Source of the DNA: Aureibaculum algae
GTDB taxonomy: Bacteria; Bacteroidota; Bacteroidia; Flavobacteriales; Flavobacteriaceae
Assembly (NCBI RefSeq): GCF_006065315.1
Contig: NZ_CP040749.1
Location: 1,433,501 to 1,497,500 of the forward strand
Direction of reading: 5' to 3'
Length of the DNA stretch: 64,000 nucleotides
A program made the position numbers and the translations under genes. This document shows, in pieces, positions 47,129-55,532 of this stretch. Numbering within the stretch: position 1 is the stretch's first letter; every line of letters starts with the position of its first letter. Under the pieces are notes generated by a model that was given only the letters and a program-made list of their open reading frames with translations, searched no databases and was not told the DNA's origin.

Positions 47129-47923
47129 TTAAGTGATGATATGTAAATATACGTAAACGAAAGGTGCAGCAAAAATAATACTATCTAGTCGATCTAAAAA
47201 TCCACCATGTCCAGGTATAAAATTGCTACTATCTTTAATGCCTGCTTCTCTTTTAAATTTAGACTCTATTAAGTCGCCTAAAAGTCCAAAACCAAAGACA
47301 ATAAAAGCAATTATTATCCAATGAATTAGTGCAATATTAGTTAAGTATAATGAGATGATATAGCCGCCAATTAAAGCTGCTACCATCCCCCCTAAGGCAC
47401 CTTCAACAGTTTTGTTTGGAGATACTTTTTTGTATAATTTTGTTTTACCAATAGTACTGCCCACTAAATACGCAAAAGTATCACTAATCCAAATTAAAAC
47501 AAAAACACTTAAAATAATTTTTGGATGGTATTCACCATTAATAAAAGGAACTTGTATTAGCATTGCAAAAGGCAAGGCAATATATGCCAATGCTAAAAAG
47601 TAATGTCCTAGTTTACTAGACGTTAGTGTTATTTTCGATATAAATAGTTGATAGATGACAGGCACAAATAAACTCGTGATGAGTAAAAAGTGTAGGTATT
47701 TAGAAACCAGCGTAGGGGTTTCAATATAATTAAGATAAATTAAGGTTGCTACAACAAAGGTCCATTTATAACTAAGATGAATTAAATTTTTAAATTCATA
47801 AAGACATAACATCATAAAGATGTAAAAAACGGCATAGAAAGATTCTTTAGCATAAAGTATACTACCAATAACTAAAGCAACGTAAATTATGCCTGATAAT
47901 GCTCTGACAACAATTTCTCGCAT
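47129..47923 (-). CDS. cdsA: Phosphatidate cytidylyltransferase
   Basis: 264 residues with eight or so membrane segments. The family signature is intact near the C-terminus: ISDTFAYLVGSTIGKTKLY, SPNKTVEGALGG, LGDLIESKFKREAGIKDSS and GHGGFLDRLDS. It forms CDP-diacylglycerol from phosphatidate and CTP in the inner membrane. Its start lies 1 nt after the stop of the LUD gene, so co-translation is likely. Confidence 0.96.
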   Translation of the reverse strand: MREIVVRALSGIIYVALVIGSILYAKESFYAVFYIFMMLCLYEFKNLIHLSYKWTFVVATLIYLNYIETPTLVSKYLHFLLITSLFVPVIYQLFISKITLTSSKLGHYFLALAYIALPFAMLIQVPFINGEYHPKIILSVFVLIWISDTFAYLVGSTIGKTKLYKKVSPNKTVEGALGGMVAALIGGYIISLYLTNIALIHWIIIAFIVFGFGLLGDLIESKFKREAGIKDSSNFIPGHGGFLDRLDSIIFAAPFVYVYLHIIT

Positions 47924-47924
47924 G

Positions 47925-48521
47925 TTATAAATCTTCTAGTAATAGCAAATATAAGTTTTTTGCATTATTATTACCAAAGCTTAAAAAATCATCATCCACT
48001 TTTTCAGGAACATAACTTTTTATAGAACTAATGTTTGTAGGAAAATTTTTTTCATACGTTTGTCTAATACCCATTAACCCTTCTCTTTTGTCTTTCACCA
48101 TTTGACTGGTTTTTGCAAATACGATAAAATAGTCTGGTAATTCAACAATTTTATGATAATGAACTTGTTTTGAAGAAAACAATATACTCCCTTCATCAGA
48201 GAGTAAATGTTCACAGTACGTAAAAAATGGATATTGTTTATTGATGGTAGAGGTGTTATCACTATCAACAATAGTTAAAATCTTCTTTAAATCATTATCA
48301 AAACAAACTACATTTTCCCAACTATTTTCTTTAATAATATTTGATAAATGTTGATTGACCTCTTCTTGATTTGCACAGTATAAAAATTTACCACCTTTTT
48401 CTATAAAGTTATGGACAAAAGTTTCATCTAATCCAGCTACATCTAAAACTGTTGTTTTAGAAGTAGTATTATCTAGGTCATTTCCATGTGACGAGCTAAA
48501 AAATTTTTTAAAAAGATTCAT
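47925..48521 (-). CDS. LUD-domain protein
   Basis: 198 residues. It matches the LUD (LutB/LutC) domain: VHNFIEKGGKFLYCANQEE, then SDEGSILFSSKQVH and DYFIVFAKTSQMVKDKREGLMGI. LutC proteins help oxidise lactate, but no lutA or lutB is present; this stand-alone version between ftsH and cdsA is a recurring Flavobacteriia arrangement as far as I remember, with unknown role. It starts 41 nt after ftsH. Confidence 0.82.
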   Translation of the reverse strand: MNLFKKFFSSSHGNDLDNTTSKTTVLDVAGLDETFVHNFIEKGGKFLYCANQEEVNQHLSNIIKENSWENVVCFDNDLKKILTIVDSDNTSTINKQYPFFTYCEHLLSDEGSILFSSKQVHYHKIVELPDYFIVFAKTSQMVKDKREGLMGIRQTYEKNFPTNISSIKSYVPEKVDDDFLSFGNNNAKNLYLLLLEDL

Positions 48522-48562
48522 TTACTTAGAGAGTTTCTCAAAATTATATATTTAAGAAACGA

Positions 48563-50608
48563 TTACGCTAATTCTGTTGAAATCTCACCCTCATTGTTCA
48601 CATCTTTTTCGTCTTTAACTTCTTCTACTGCTTTTTTGGCTTCTTTTTTTTGTAAATCCTTTTTAGCTTTACTAACGGCTAACGGTTCTTTTGCAAACGG
48701 TCTTTCACCCAGTATTTTTACTAAATCATCACCAAATATCACTTCTTTTTCTAATAGAAGTTCCGCTAATGTCGTCAACTCTTCTTTATGTTCAGTAAGA
48801 ATTTGAATGGCTCTTTTGTATTGTGTCTCAATCAAGTGAGAAATCTCTTGGTCAATCAACACTGCAGTTTCTTCACTGTATGGTTTTGAGAAATTATAAT
48901 CTGATTGTCCTGAAGAATCGTAATACGTAATGTTACCTATTTTTTCACTTAAACCATAAACTGTAATCATTGCTCTCGCCTGTTTTGTGATTTTTTCAAG
49001 ATCACTTAAAGCTCCAGTAGAAATTTTACCGAAAATTAATTTTTCAGCGGCTCTACCACCCAAGGTTGCACACATTTCATCTAACATTTGTTCTGTTTGA
49101 ACAATCATCCGTTCTTCTGGTAAATACCAGGCAGCCCCTAATGATTGGCCTCTTGGTACAATGGTTACTTTTACTAAGGGAGCAGCATGTTCTAATGTCC
49201 AACTCACTGTTGCATGACCGGCTTCATGAAAAGCGATAGTTTTCTTTTCTTTTTGGGTCATTATTTTGTTTTTCTTTTCTAAACCACCAACAATTCTATC
49301 AACGGCATCTAAGAAATCTTGATGATGTACTGCCTTTTTATCTTGTCTCGCCGCTACTAAAGCAGCTTCATTACAAACATTAGCAATATCAGCACCAGAG
49401 AAACCAGGGGTCTGCTTAGCTAAGAATTCAATATCAACATCTTTTGACATTTTCAAAGGTCTAATATGAACTTCAAAAATTTCTTTACGTTCATTCATAT
49501 CAGGTAGGTCAACATAAATTTGTCTATCAAATCTACCTGCACGCATTAAAGCCTTATCTAATACGTCAGCACGGTTTGTAGCAGCTAATACAATAACATT
49601 AACATCTGTACCGAAACCATCCATTTCCGTTAATAATTGATTCAACGTGTTTTCACGCTCATCATTTCCACCTGAAAAATTATTTTTACCTCTTGCTCTA
49701 CCAATGGCATCAATTTCATCAATAAATATAATTGATGGTGATTTTTGAGCCGCTTGTTTAAACAAATCTCTTACACGAGATGCTCCTACACCTACAAACA
49801 TTTCAACAAAATCTGAACCTGACAATGAAAAGAAAGGAACTTTGGCTTCACCAGCAACGGCTTTTGCCAATAATGTTTTACCTGTACCTGGAGGGCCTAC
49901 TAATAAGGCTCCTTTAGGAATTTTACCACCTAATTTGGTGTATTTATCAGGGTTTTTTAGGAAATCAACTATTTCTTGAACTTCTTCTTTTGCACCTTCA
50001 AGTCCGGCTACATCTTTAAAAGAAGTTTGAACTTTTTGATCTTGATCAAATAATTTAGCCTTTGATTTTCCAATATTAAAAATTTGACCACCGGGTCCAC
50101 CTCCACCACCAGATCCTGACATACGTCTCATAATAAAGATCCAAATGGCGATTATAAAGATAAAAGGAAGCCACATAAAAATACCATCCCAAACACTTGT
50201 TTCTGTAGTATTATTAGTGTCAAAATCTAATTTATACTCGGCTTTATTCGTACTTAAGTCTTTTTCGAAATTTTGTAAATCACCAAAGTCAAAAACATAT
50301 AAAGGATCTTTCGCGTTATAGAAAGGACTCTTAGTTTTATCTTTGTATTTCTCTTTTTGTAAAGCTTCAGCTTTAATAAAAACCTGTGCTACATCGTTGT
50401 TAACGATAACAACTTTTTCAACGTCATTTTCCTTTAATATTTCATTAAATTCATTTTCAGTTAATTTACTAGTAGCTAGTTCTGAGCTATTAAAAAATTG
50501 ATAACCTATTATTAAGGCAAATAAAATACCGTAAACCCAGTAAAAATTGAATTTAAATTTAAACTCTTTAAAGGGCTTCTTATTGTTGTTCTTTTTATCC
50601 TTACTCAT
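48563..50608 (-). CDS. ftsH: ATP-dependent zinc metalloprotease FtsH
   Basis: 681 residues. Two membrane segments flank a periplasmic domain (about residues 28-150); a Gly-rich linker precedes the AAA domain with Walker A GPPGTGKT, pore motif [13 protein letters not shown] and Walker [12 protein letters not shown]; the protease has zinc motif HEAGH. It degrades misfolded membrane proteins and selected soluble ones from the cytoplasmic side. It lies 31 nt after rsfS. The charged C-terminal tail ([15 protein letters not shown]) is usual. Confidence 0.98.
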   Translation of the reverse strand: MSKDKKNNNKKPFKEFKFKFNFYWVYGILFALIIGYQFFNSSELATSKLTENEFNEILKENDVEKVVIVNNDVAQVFIKAEALQKEKYKDKTKSPFYNAKDPLYVFDFGDLQNFEKDLSTNKAEYKLDFDTNNTTETSVWDGIFMWLPFIFIIAIWIFIMRRMSGSGGGGGPGGQIFNIGKSKAKLFDQDQKVQTSFKDVAGLEGAKEEVQEIVDFLKNPDKYTKLGGKIPKGALLVGPPGTGKTLLAKAVAGEAKVPFFSLSGSDFVEMFVGVGASRVRDLFKQAAQKSPSIIFIDEIDAIGRARGKNNFSGGNDERENTLNQLLTEMDGFGTDVNVIVLAATNRADVLDKALMRAGRFDRQIYVDLPDMNERKEIFEVHIRPLKMSKDVDIEFLAKQTPGFSGADIANVCNEAALVAARQDKKAVHHQDFLDAVDRIVGGLEKKNKIMTQKEKKTIAFHEAGHATVSWTLEHAAPLVKVTIVPRGQSLGAAWYLPEERMIVQTEQMLDEMCATLGGRAAEKLIFGKISTGALSDLEKITKQARAMITVYGLSEKIGNITYYDSSGQSDYNFSKPYSEETAVLIDQEISHLIETQYKRAIQILTEHKEELTTLAELLLEKEVIFGDDLVKILGERPFAKEPLAVSKAKKDLQKKEAKKAVEEVKDEKDVNNEGEISTELA

Positions 50609-50639
50609 TGATGCGTTCTAAAATTGTTATTGTTTGTTT

Positions 50640-51005
50640 TTAAGCTTCTATAGTCGTGATTTTAGCATCACCCCACAAGCTCTCAATGTCATAAAATTCT
50701 CTGATATGTTTTTGAAAAACATGAACTACAACATTTACATAATCTAATAAAATCCATTCTGCGTTAGCCTCACCTTCGATGTGCCATGGATTTTCTTTTA
50801 AGGCTTTACTGACCGTTTTTTGTACCGAGCCTGAAATTGCATTTACTTGTGTGTTTGAACCACCTTCACAAACTATAAAATAGTCTGAAACTGTATTTTC
50901 AATATCTCTTAAATCTAAAATGTTAACTTTTGCACCCTTAACCTTATCTATGCCGTTAAGTATCTCTGAAATTAACTGATCGGTACTAACTTTATTTTTC
51001 GTCAT
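50640..51005 (-). CDS. rsfS: Ribosome silencing factor
   Basis: 121 residues. Family marks: ILNGIDKVKGAKVNILDLRDI, NTVSDYFIVCEGGSNTQVNAI, EGEANAEWILLDYVNVVVHVF. It binds ribosomal protein uL14 and blocks subunit joining during starvation. It is the first gene of the operon running to 45585, divergent from birA, with its own -7 box. Confidence 0.95.
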   Translation of the reverse strand: MTKNKVSTDQLISEILNGIDKVKGAKVNILDLRDIENTVSDYFIVCEGGSNTQVNAISGSVQKTVSKALKENPWHIEGEANAEWILLDYVNVVVHVFQKHIREFYDIESLWGDAKITTIEA

Positions 51006-51028
51006 TAACTGCCTTTATAATTTTGATG

Positions 51029-51036
51029 CAAATGTA
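51029..51036 (-). promoter_or_regulatory. Candidate -7 box for the rsfS-ftsH operon
   Basis: TACATTTG on the minus strand, 23 nt before the rsfS ATG. It fits the consensus, but the partner TTG is not at the expected distance. Confidence 0.4.
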
Positions 51037-51107
51037 TTAATTTTATCATTAGTGATGAACTCATCTTCACATTTTGTTTTTTAACAAAAAGGATAAGTAC
51101 ATATTGT

Positions 51108-51115
51108 TATATTTG
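51108..51115 (+). promoter_or_regulatory. Candidate -7 box for birA
   Basis: TATATTTG on the plus strand, 7 nt before the birA ATG. If used, the message would be almost leaderless. No TTG 17-23 bp upstream. Confidence 0.3.
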
Positions 51116-51122
51116 CATATAT

Positions 51123-51854
51123 ATGAAGATAGTCAAAGTTGGTGCCATAGATTCTACAAATTCTTATTTAAGAGAATTAATGAAGCAATCTTATGTTAAG
51201 GATGCCACCGTTGTTGTTGCAGAAAAGCAGCACAAGGGTAAAGGGCAAGGAGATAATCAATGGTCTTCTGAAGAAGGTAAGAACCTTACGTTTAGTGTTT
51301 TAATAAGGTTTGATGAGTTAAAAGTAGTCCATCAGTTTATGTTAAATTATAGCATCTCAATTGCCATCTATAATGTGTTGAGATATTATATACCTGAAAA
51401 ATTATCTGTAAAATGGCCGAACGACATTTTGTCAGCCGGCAAGAAAATATGTGGTGTTCTATCAGAATGTGTTTTAAAAAGTTCTAACGTGAATTACGCA
51501 ATTGTAGGAATTGGTTTAAATGTAAATCAAGAAAACTTTTCTGATGATTTGTCAAATGCCACTTCATTAAAGCGAATTTTAAATAGAACCATTGATAGGG
51601 ATGAACTGTTAGAAAAACTATTATTAGAAATCCAATATCAAATCATAGGGGTTAGAAAACATGAGTTTAAAAAGATAAAAAGTCAATACGAATCTATCTT
51701 ATACAGAAATGGTGTTCCGTCTATGTTTAAAAATGCAGATGATCAGGAATTTTTAGGAAGAATAATTGGAACTTCACTAATGGGAAATTTAATTGTTGAA
51801 TTAGAAGATGAAAGTCTTAAAGAATTTGGTCTAAAAGAAATTAAATTTATTTAA
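51123..51854 (+). CDS. birA: Biotin-[acetyl-CoA carboxylase] ligase
   Basis: 243 residues. Starts directly with the catalytic domain (VGAIDSTNSYLRELM) and so lacks the N-terminal DNA-binding domain of E. coli BirA; it is a pure ligase. Motifs: the biotinyl-AMP loop KGKGQGDNQWSS, SVKWPNDILS, and CGVLSECVL with AIVGIGLNVNQ. It attaches biotin to carboxylase carrier domains. Confidence 0.95.
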   Translation: MKIVKVGAIDSTNSYLRELMKQSYVKDATVVVAEKQHKGKGQGDNQWSSEEGKNLTFSVLIRFDELKVVHQFMLNYSISIAIYNVLRYYIPEKLSVKWPNDILSAGKKICGVLSECVLKSSNVNYAIVGIGLNVNQENFSDDLSNATSLKRILNRTIDRDELLEKLLLEIQYQIIGVRKHEFKKIKSQYESILYRNGVPSMFKNADDQEFLGRIIGTSLMGNLIVELEDESLKEFGLKEIKFI

Positions 51855-51859
51855 TTCAA

Positions 51860-52249
51860 TTATAATTTTTCAATATTTTCAGTTAATGTGGTAATAAATT
51901 TTTGAATAGGGCTTTTAATCATCATAGCCACCATTGGGTTAAATTGTCCATCAAATAACAGTTGAACTTCACTTGAATTATCGTCAATTTTAACAATATT
52001 TCCAGTTAAGGTAAATGGAAATTTATCACTTGTAGATCCTAACACAACTTTATTTGAAGCTACTTGCTCTTGAAGTTTTAATCGTATTTCTGGCATACCC
52101 TTTAAAGAAAATAAGAAAGAATCTTCACTAACTTCAAATTTATCAATATTCTCAGGCATAATTTGTTCGTAATTTTCAACTTTAGTTAAAAAATTAAACA
52201 TTTCTTCTTGTGTCTTACTAACTATTACTTTATTTGTTTCTAAATTCAT
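51860..52249 (-). CDS. SRPBCC/START-like fold protein
   Basis: 129 residues. Fits the helix-grip pattern of small SRPBCC proteins: VIVSKTQEEMFNFLTKVENYEQIMP, then FLFSLKGMPEIRLKLQEQ, SEVQLLFDGQFNPMVAMM and a long C-terminal helix (IQKFITTLTENIEKL). Likely binds a small hydrophobic ligand; the function is unknown. It follows pyrE by 33 nt and is probably co-transcribed. Confidence 0.78.
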   Translation of the reverse strand: MNLETNKVIVSKTQEEMFNFLTKVENYEQIMPENIDKFEVSEDSFLFSLKGMPEIRLKLQEQVASNKVVLGSTSDKFPFTLTGNIVKIDDNSSEVQLLFDGQFNPMVAMMIKSPIQKFITTLTENIEKL

Positions 52250-52282
52250 TTTTCGTATTTAAAATTTTTATTCTAAAGAGTA

Positions 52283-52924
52283 CTAACCATTCCATTCACT
52301 TGGTTTCATTCTCCATCGCTGTAGCGTAAATTGATCTTCTTCTGCGACATATTCTCTTGCTACTGCTTGTTCAATTAACGTGTCATAATCGCTTATCGTT
52401 GTTAATTCTACATTTGCATCCGCAAAATTTTGAACAGCAACATCAAAACCATAACTAAATATGGCCACCATACCCTTTACATTAACTTGTTGCTCACGTA
52501 AAGCTTCAACAGCTTTTAGGCTGCTACCACCTGTACTTATTAAATCTTCAACAACTACTACAGATTGATGCTTTTCAATTTGACCTTCTATTTGATTTTG
52601 TCTACCATGTTTTTTTGCTTCTGGTCGTACATATATAAAAGGTAACCCCAATTCTTGTGCCACTAATGCTCCAATGGCTATTGCACCGGTTGCAACACCA
52701 GCAATAGCATCTGGCTTACCATATTTTTCATCTATTATTTTAGATAAAACTTCTCTAATATAAGTTCTAACATTTACATGCGATAAAGCAATCCTATTGT
52801 CACAATAAATAGGAGACTTCCATCCAGATGCCCATGTAAAAGGATTTTTTGGACTGAGTTTAATTGCCTTAATTTGTAATAAGAACTCAGCGGTTTCTTT
52901 AGCTTTGTTTTTTTCAAAAATCAT
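52283..52924 (-). CDS. pyrE: Orotate phosphoribosyltransferase
   Basis: 213 residues from MIFEKNKAKETAEFLLQI; I prefer this start to the ATG six codons upstream (52942) since it fits the family and a TAAATTTG box (52937-52930) would lie between them. PRPP-binding motif SVVVVEDLISTGGSS; orotate loop PIYCDNRIALSH; flexible loop RPEAKKHGRQNQIEG. It makes OMP in pyrimidine synthesis. Divergent from the Nudix gene. Confidence 0.95.
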   Translation of the reverse strand: MIFEKNKAKETAEFLLQIKAIKLSPKNPFTWASGWKSPIYCDNRIALSHVNVRTYIREVLSKIIDEKYGKPDAIAGVATGAIAIGALVAQELGLPFIYVRPEAKKHGRQNQIEGQIEKHQSVVVVEDLISTGGSSLKAVEALREQQVNVKGMVAIFSYGFDVAVQNFADANVELTTISDYDTLIEQAVAREYVAEEDQFTLQRWRMKPSEWNG

Positions 52925-52965
52925 AAGCACAAATTTAAACAATTATTTCAATAAAATATTAATTA

Positions 52966-53547
52966 ATGAAGACCGTATTTTTTAACAATTTCCCAATTAA
53001 TTTGGTTACAGATGTAAAGTATCAATCTGAAAGTCATTTTTTTCATAGTAACGATATTGATGTACTATCAATTATTGATAAAATGGAACAGGGATCTATG
53101 GAAGCTGTATTTCTATATAATGATGATTTTAATAGTTTATGGCAACATTTTACATCTGCATTTAAAATTATTGAAGCTGGTGGAGGAAAAGTTTTTAATG
53201 ATAAAAATGAAGTGCTATTTATATTTAGAAATGATAAATGGGATTTACCAAAAGGGAAAATTGAAAAAGGTGAAACTATTGAAGAGACTGCTATTAGGGA
53301 GGTGGAAGAGGAGACCGGTATTGAAAAGCTTAAAATTTCACATCAATTACAAACAACCTATCATATTTATAAACACAAAAAGAAATATGTGTTAAAAGTT
53401 AGTTATTGGTTTAAAATGACTTCTGATTTTAAAGGAGAACTCTTTCCTCAATTAGAAGAAGGGATTACAAAAGTTGTGTGGTTGTCTGATACTGAAACGG
53501 AAAAAGCCTTACAAAACACTTATAAGAATATAAAATTGCTTTTTTAA
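52966..53547 (+). CDS. Nudix hydrolase
   Basis: 193 residues. The Nudix box is perfect: GKIEKGETIEETAI then REVEEETGI (GX5EX7REUXEEXGU). An extra 65-residue N-terminal part (FFNNFPINLVTDVKYQSESH) has no clear match. Substrates of this family are nucleoside diphosphates linked to various groups; the specific one cannot be told. Single gene opposite pyrE. Confidence 0.92.
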   Translation: MKTVFFNNFPINLVTDVKYQSESHFFHSNDIDVLSIIDKMEQGSMEAVFLYNDDFNSLWQHFTSAFKIIEAGGGKVFNDKNEVLFIFRNDKWDLPKGKIEKGETIEETAIREVEEETGIEKLKISHQLQTTYHIYKHKKKYVLKVSYWFKMTSDFKGELFPQLEEGITKVVWLSDTETEKALQNTYKNIKLLF

Positions 53548-53666
53548 ATCGAATTTGTAGCAATAAAATTATGACAGTTAATGTTAAATGCTGAGCGTAA
53601 TTTAGTGTCGAGTACAAGAAATTTGGATAATATATATTTTTCTTTATTCATTTGAAGAGGCGGAGC

Positions 53667-53700
53667 TAGCGAAAATCAATCGGATGTAACTTTTTCGCTA
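53667..53700. other. Stem-loop downstream of the M14 peptidase gene
   Basis: TAGCGAAAA (53667-53675) and TTTTCGCTA (53692-53700) form a nine-pair stem with a 16-nt loop, 4 nt beyond the stop of the M14 gene. No following T-run, so it is at best a weak terminator or a 3'-end-protecting hairpin. Confidence 0.4.
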
Positions 53701-53704
53701 ACAA

Positions 53705-55435
53705 CTAAAATCGATAAATGGGATATTCCATATGTGCTTTTTCATAATAATCACTATGAGTGTGAATCCATTTTAATTGTGCGTACCAATTGTTTGCAAA
53801 ATCATCATCGTTCGCTCTTTTATCTTCAAACGTCTTTTTTAAGGCGGAATTATTATCTAATATTTCTTTGGCTAAATCTTCCCAAACATAGGGGGAAAAG
53901 CCTTCTTTTTGTTGTAAAATGGTATCAAAAAAGTTCCAATTAAAAAAAGAATCAGGACCTTGAGGTTCTAAAGTTTCTAATAAATAACGAACGCCAGGCT
54001 GATTGGTGTAGATTAAATAATCACCAGATTTGAAAGTCATATCTTTTCTTTTAGATTCAATTGAAGTATTGTAATGTTGATAATGCCCTTCATATGCAGA
54101 TTTCCTAGTGTTGTATTCCAAAATACGATATGCTTCTACACTAAATGTGGTGTCTTTAGCAATAGCCTTCATTTTTATGTTATTTATTTTTAAGAGATCA
54201 ATAACACTATACCAAGCTTGTGGAATTATATAGCCTTTTGGAATTGCTATTTCTGCATTTGGTTTAAAATAATTTTGGTAAGTAATTTTTTTAGTAAATG
54301 GCTTACTTCTCTCATATTTTAACCTGAGTTTTCCAGTAATTTCACTTGGTATCATTTTACCTTCAAACCCCTTAAAGTTTAATGTAGTAGTCTGGGTTGT
54401 ATCAACTTCCCAATCTAGAGGATAGTTTTTTTGCTTGAGTATTGTTTTATAATAATCCCGTCGTATGGCCTTAATTTCGGTACTGTTTTCTTCCATAATC
54501 TCTAGCATACTTTTCATTAATTCATAAGTGCCCTCAACACGTTGTTTATAAGGTTTTAACATATGCGTTTCTACCATCATTCCTAAGGTGTTAAATAATG
54601 TGGTATACCCAGTAGAATAGCGTGGGTAATCCATAAATTGAGAAAAACCTTTTTCAGGAGTACTATTAAAAACATTTACGTAAGGGGTAATATCCCATTT
54701 TTTTTTAGCAAGTTTTTTCTCCAATTCAGGCATCATTTTAGAATGTATGTAGCTTCCCAAGCTACCGCCTAATTTATTGTGTTGAGTAAATAAGTGCGTA
54801 AGTGAATATTGGTAGTCTGCACCATTACTAACATGGTTATCAATAAAAACATCAGGATTAACCAAATGATATATTTTTGCAAACGTTTTAGCGTTTTTAC
54901 TGTCATTTTTTATAAAATCTCTATTCAGGTCAAAGTTTCTAGCATTACCTCTAAAACCATAGGCCTTCGGACCATTTTGGTTCGTTCTACTATGTGAATT
55001 TCTATTAAGACTTCCACCTACATTATAAATAGGAATGGTTACCAAAACTACATTTTTAAGAGCTTTAATTTTACCCTGAACGATATCCCTATAAAGCATC
55101 ATGGTAGCATCTATACCATCGCTTTCACCAGGGTGAATACCATTATTTATAAGTAATACAGTTTTGTTTTTTTCTATCTCTAAAAAATCAAACTCTTTAT
55201 CAGGGTTTAAAATAGCAATATGTAATGGTTTGCCAGAATCGGTCTGGCCAATTTCTAGAAGCTGTATTTCAGGATATCTATTTGCTATGTTTGAATAAAA
55301 CTGGATTGTTTGTTTATAAGTAGCCGTTTCAGTTCCGTTACTTTTTTCGAAGGCAGTTATAAAATCATTTTTTGTTTGACTGACCACTAAAATGGAGAAG
55401 TGAATAAATAAAAAAAGAAGATAGATTTTTTTCAT
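53705..55435 (-). CDS. M14-family zinc carboxypeptidase, exported
   Basis: 576 residues from MKKIYLLFLFIHFSILVVSQ; an upstream ATG (55456) would add seven residues before the signal peptide. Zinc ligands His and Glu in NNGIHPGESDG; substrate-binding text YNVGGSLNRNS and RNFDLNRDFIK; zinc His in VFIDNHVSNGADYQY. The domain ends near residue 300; the C-terminal half (residues about 330-570) is beta-rich and unassigned, common in the larger Bacteroidota members. It acts in the periplasm or outside the cell on peptides. Confidence 0.92.
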   Translation of the reverse strand: MKKIYLLFLFIHFSILVVSQTKNDFITAFEKSNGTETATYKQTIQFYSNIANRYPEIQLLEIGQTDSGKPLHIAILNPDKEFDFLEIEKNKTVLLINNGIHPGESDGIDATMMLYRDIVQGKIKALKNVVLVTIPIYNVGGSLNRNSHSRTNQNGPKAYGFRGNARNFDLNRDFIKNDSKNAKTFAKIYHLVNPDVFIDNHVSNGADYQYSLTHLFTQHNKLGGSLGSYIHSKMMPELEKKLAKKKWDITPYVNVFNSTPEKGFSQFMDYPRYSTGYTTLFNTLGMMVETHMLKPYKQRVEGTYELMKSMLEIMEENSTEIKAIRRDYYKTILKQKNYPLDWEVDTTQTTTLNFKGFEGKMIPSEITGKLRLKYERSKPFTKKITYQNYFKPNAEIAIPKGYIIPQAWYSVIDLLKINNIKMKAIAKDTTFSVEAYRILEYNTRKSAYEGHYQHYNTSIESKRKDMTFKSGDYLIYTNQPGVRYLLETLEPQGPDSFFNWNFFDTILQQKEGFSPYVWEDLAKEILDNNSALKKTFEDKRANDDDFANNWYAQLKWIHTHSDYYEKAHMEYPIYRF

Positions 55436-55483
55436 TAAATATGTTTTATAGGTCAAACTTAATGAAAATATTACTATATACTA

Positions 55484-55513
55484 TTGTCTATCTTTAGATT
55501 AACTGTACTTTTG
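55484..55513 (+). promoter_or_regulatory. Promoter of the SulP gene (TTG-19-TAnnTTTG)
   Basis: TTG at 55484-55486, 19 bp, TACTTTTG at 55506-55513; the ATG follows 19 nt later. Both elements and their spacing fit the Bacteroidota consensus. Confidence 0.65.
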
Positions 55514-55532
55514 CCGCTTCAAAATTATAGCC

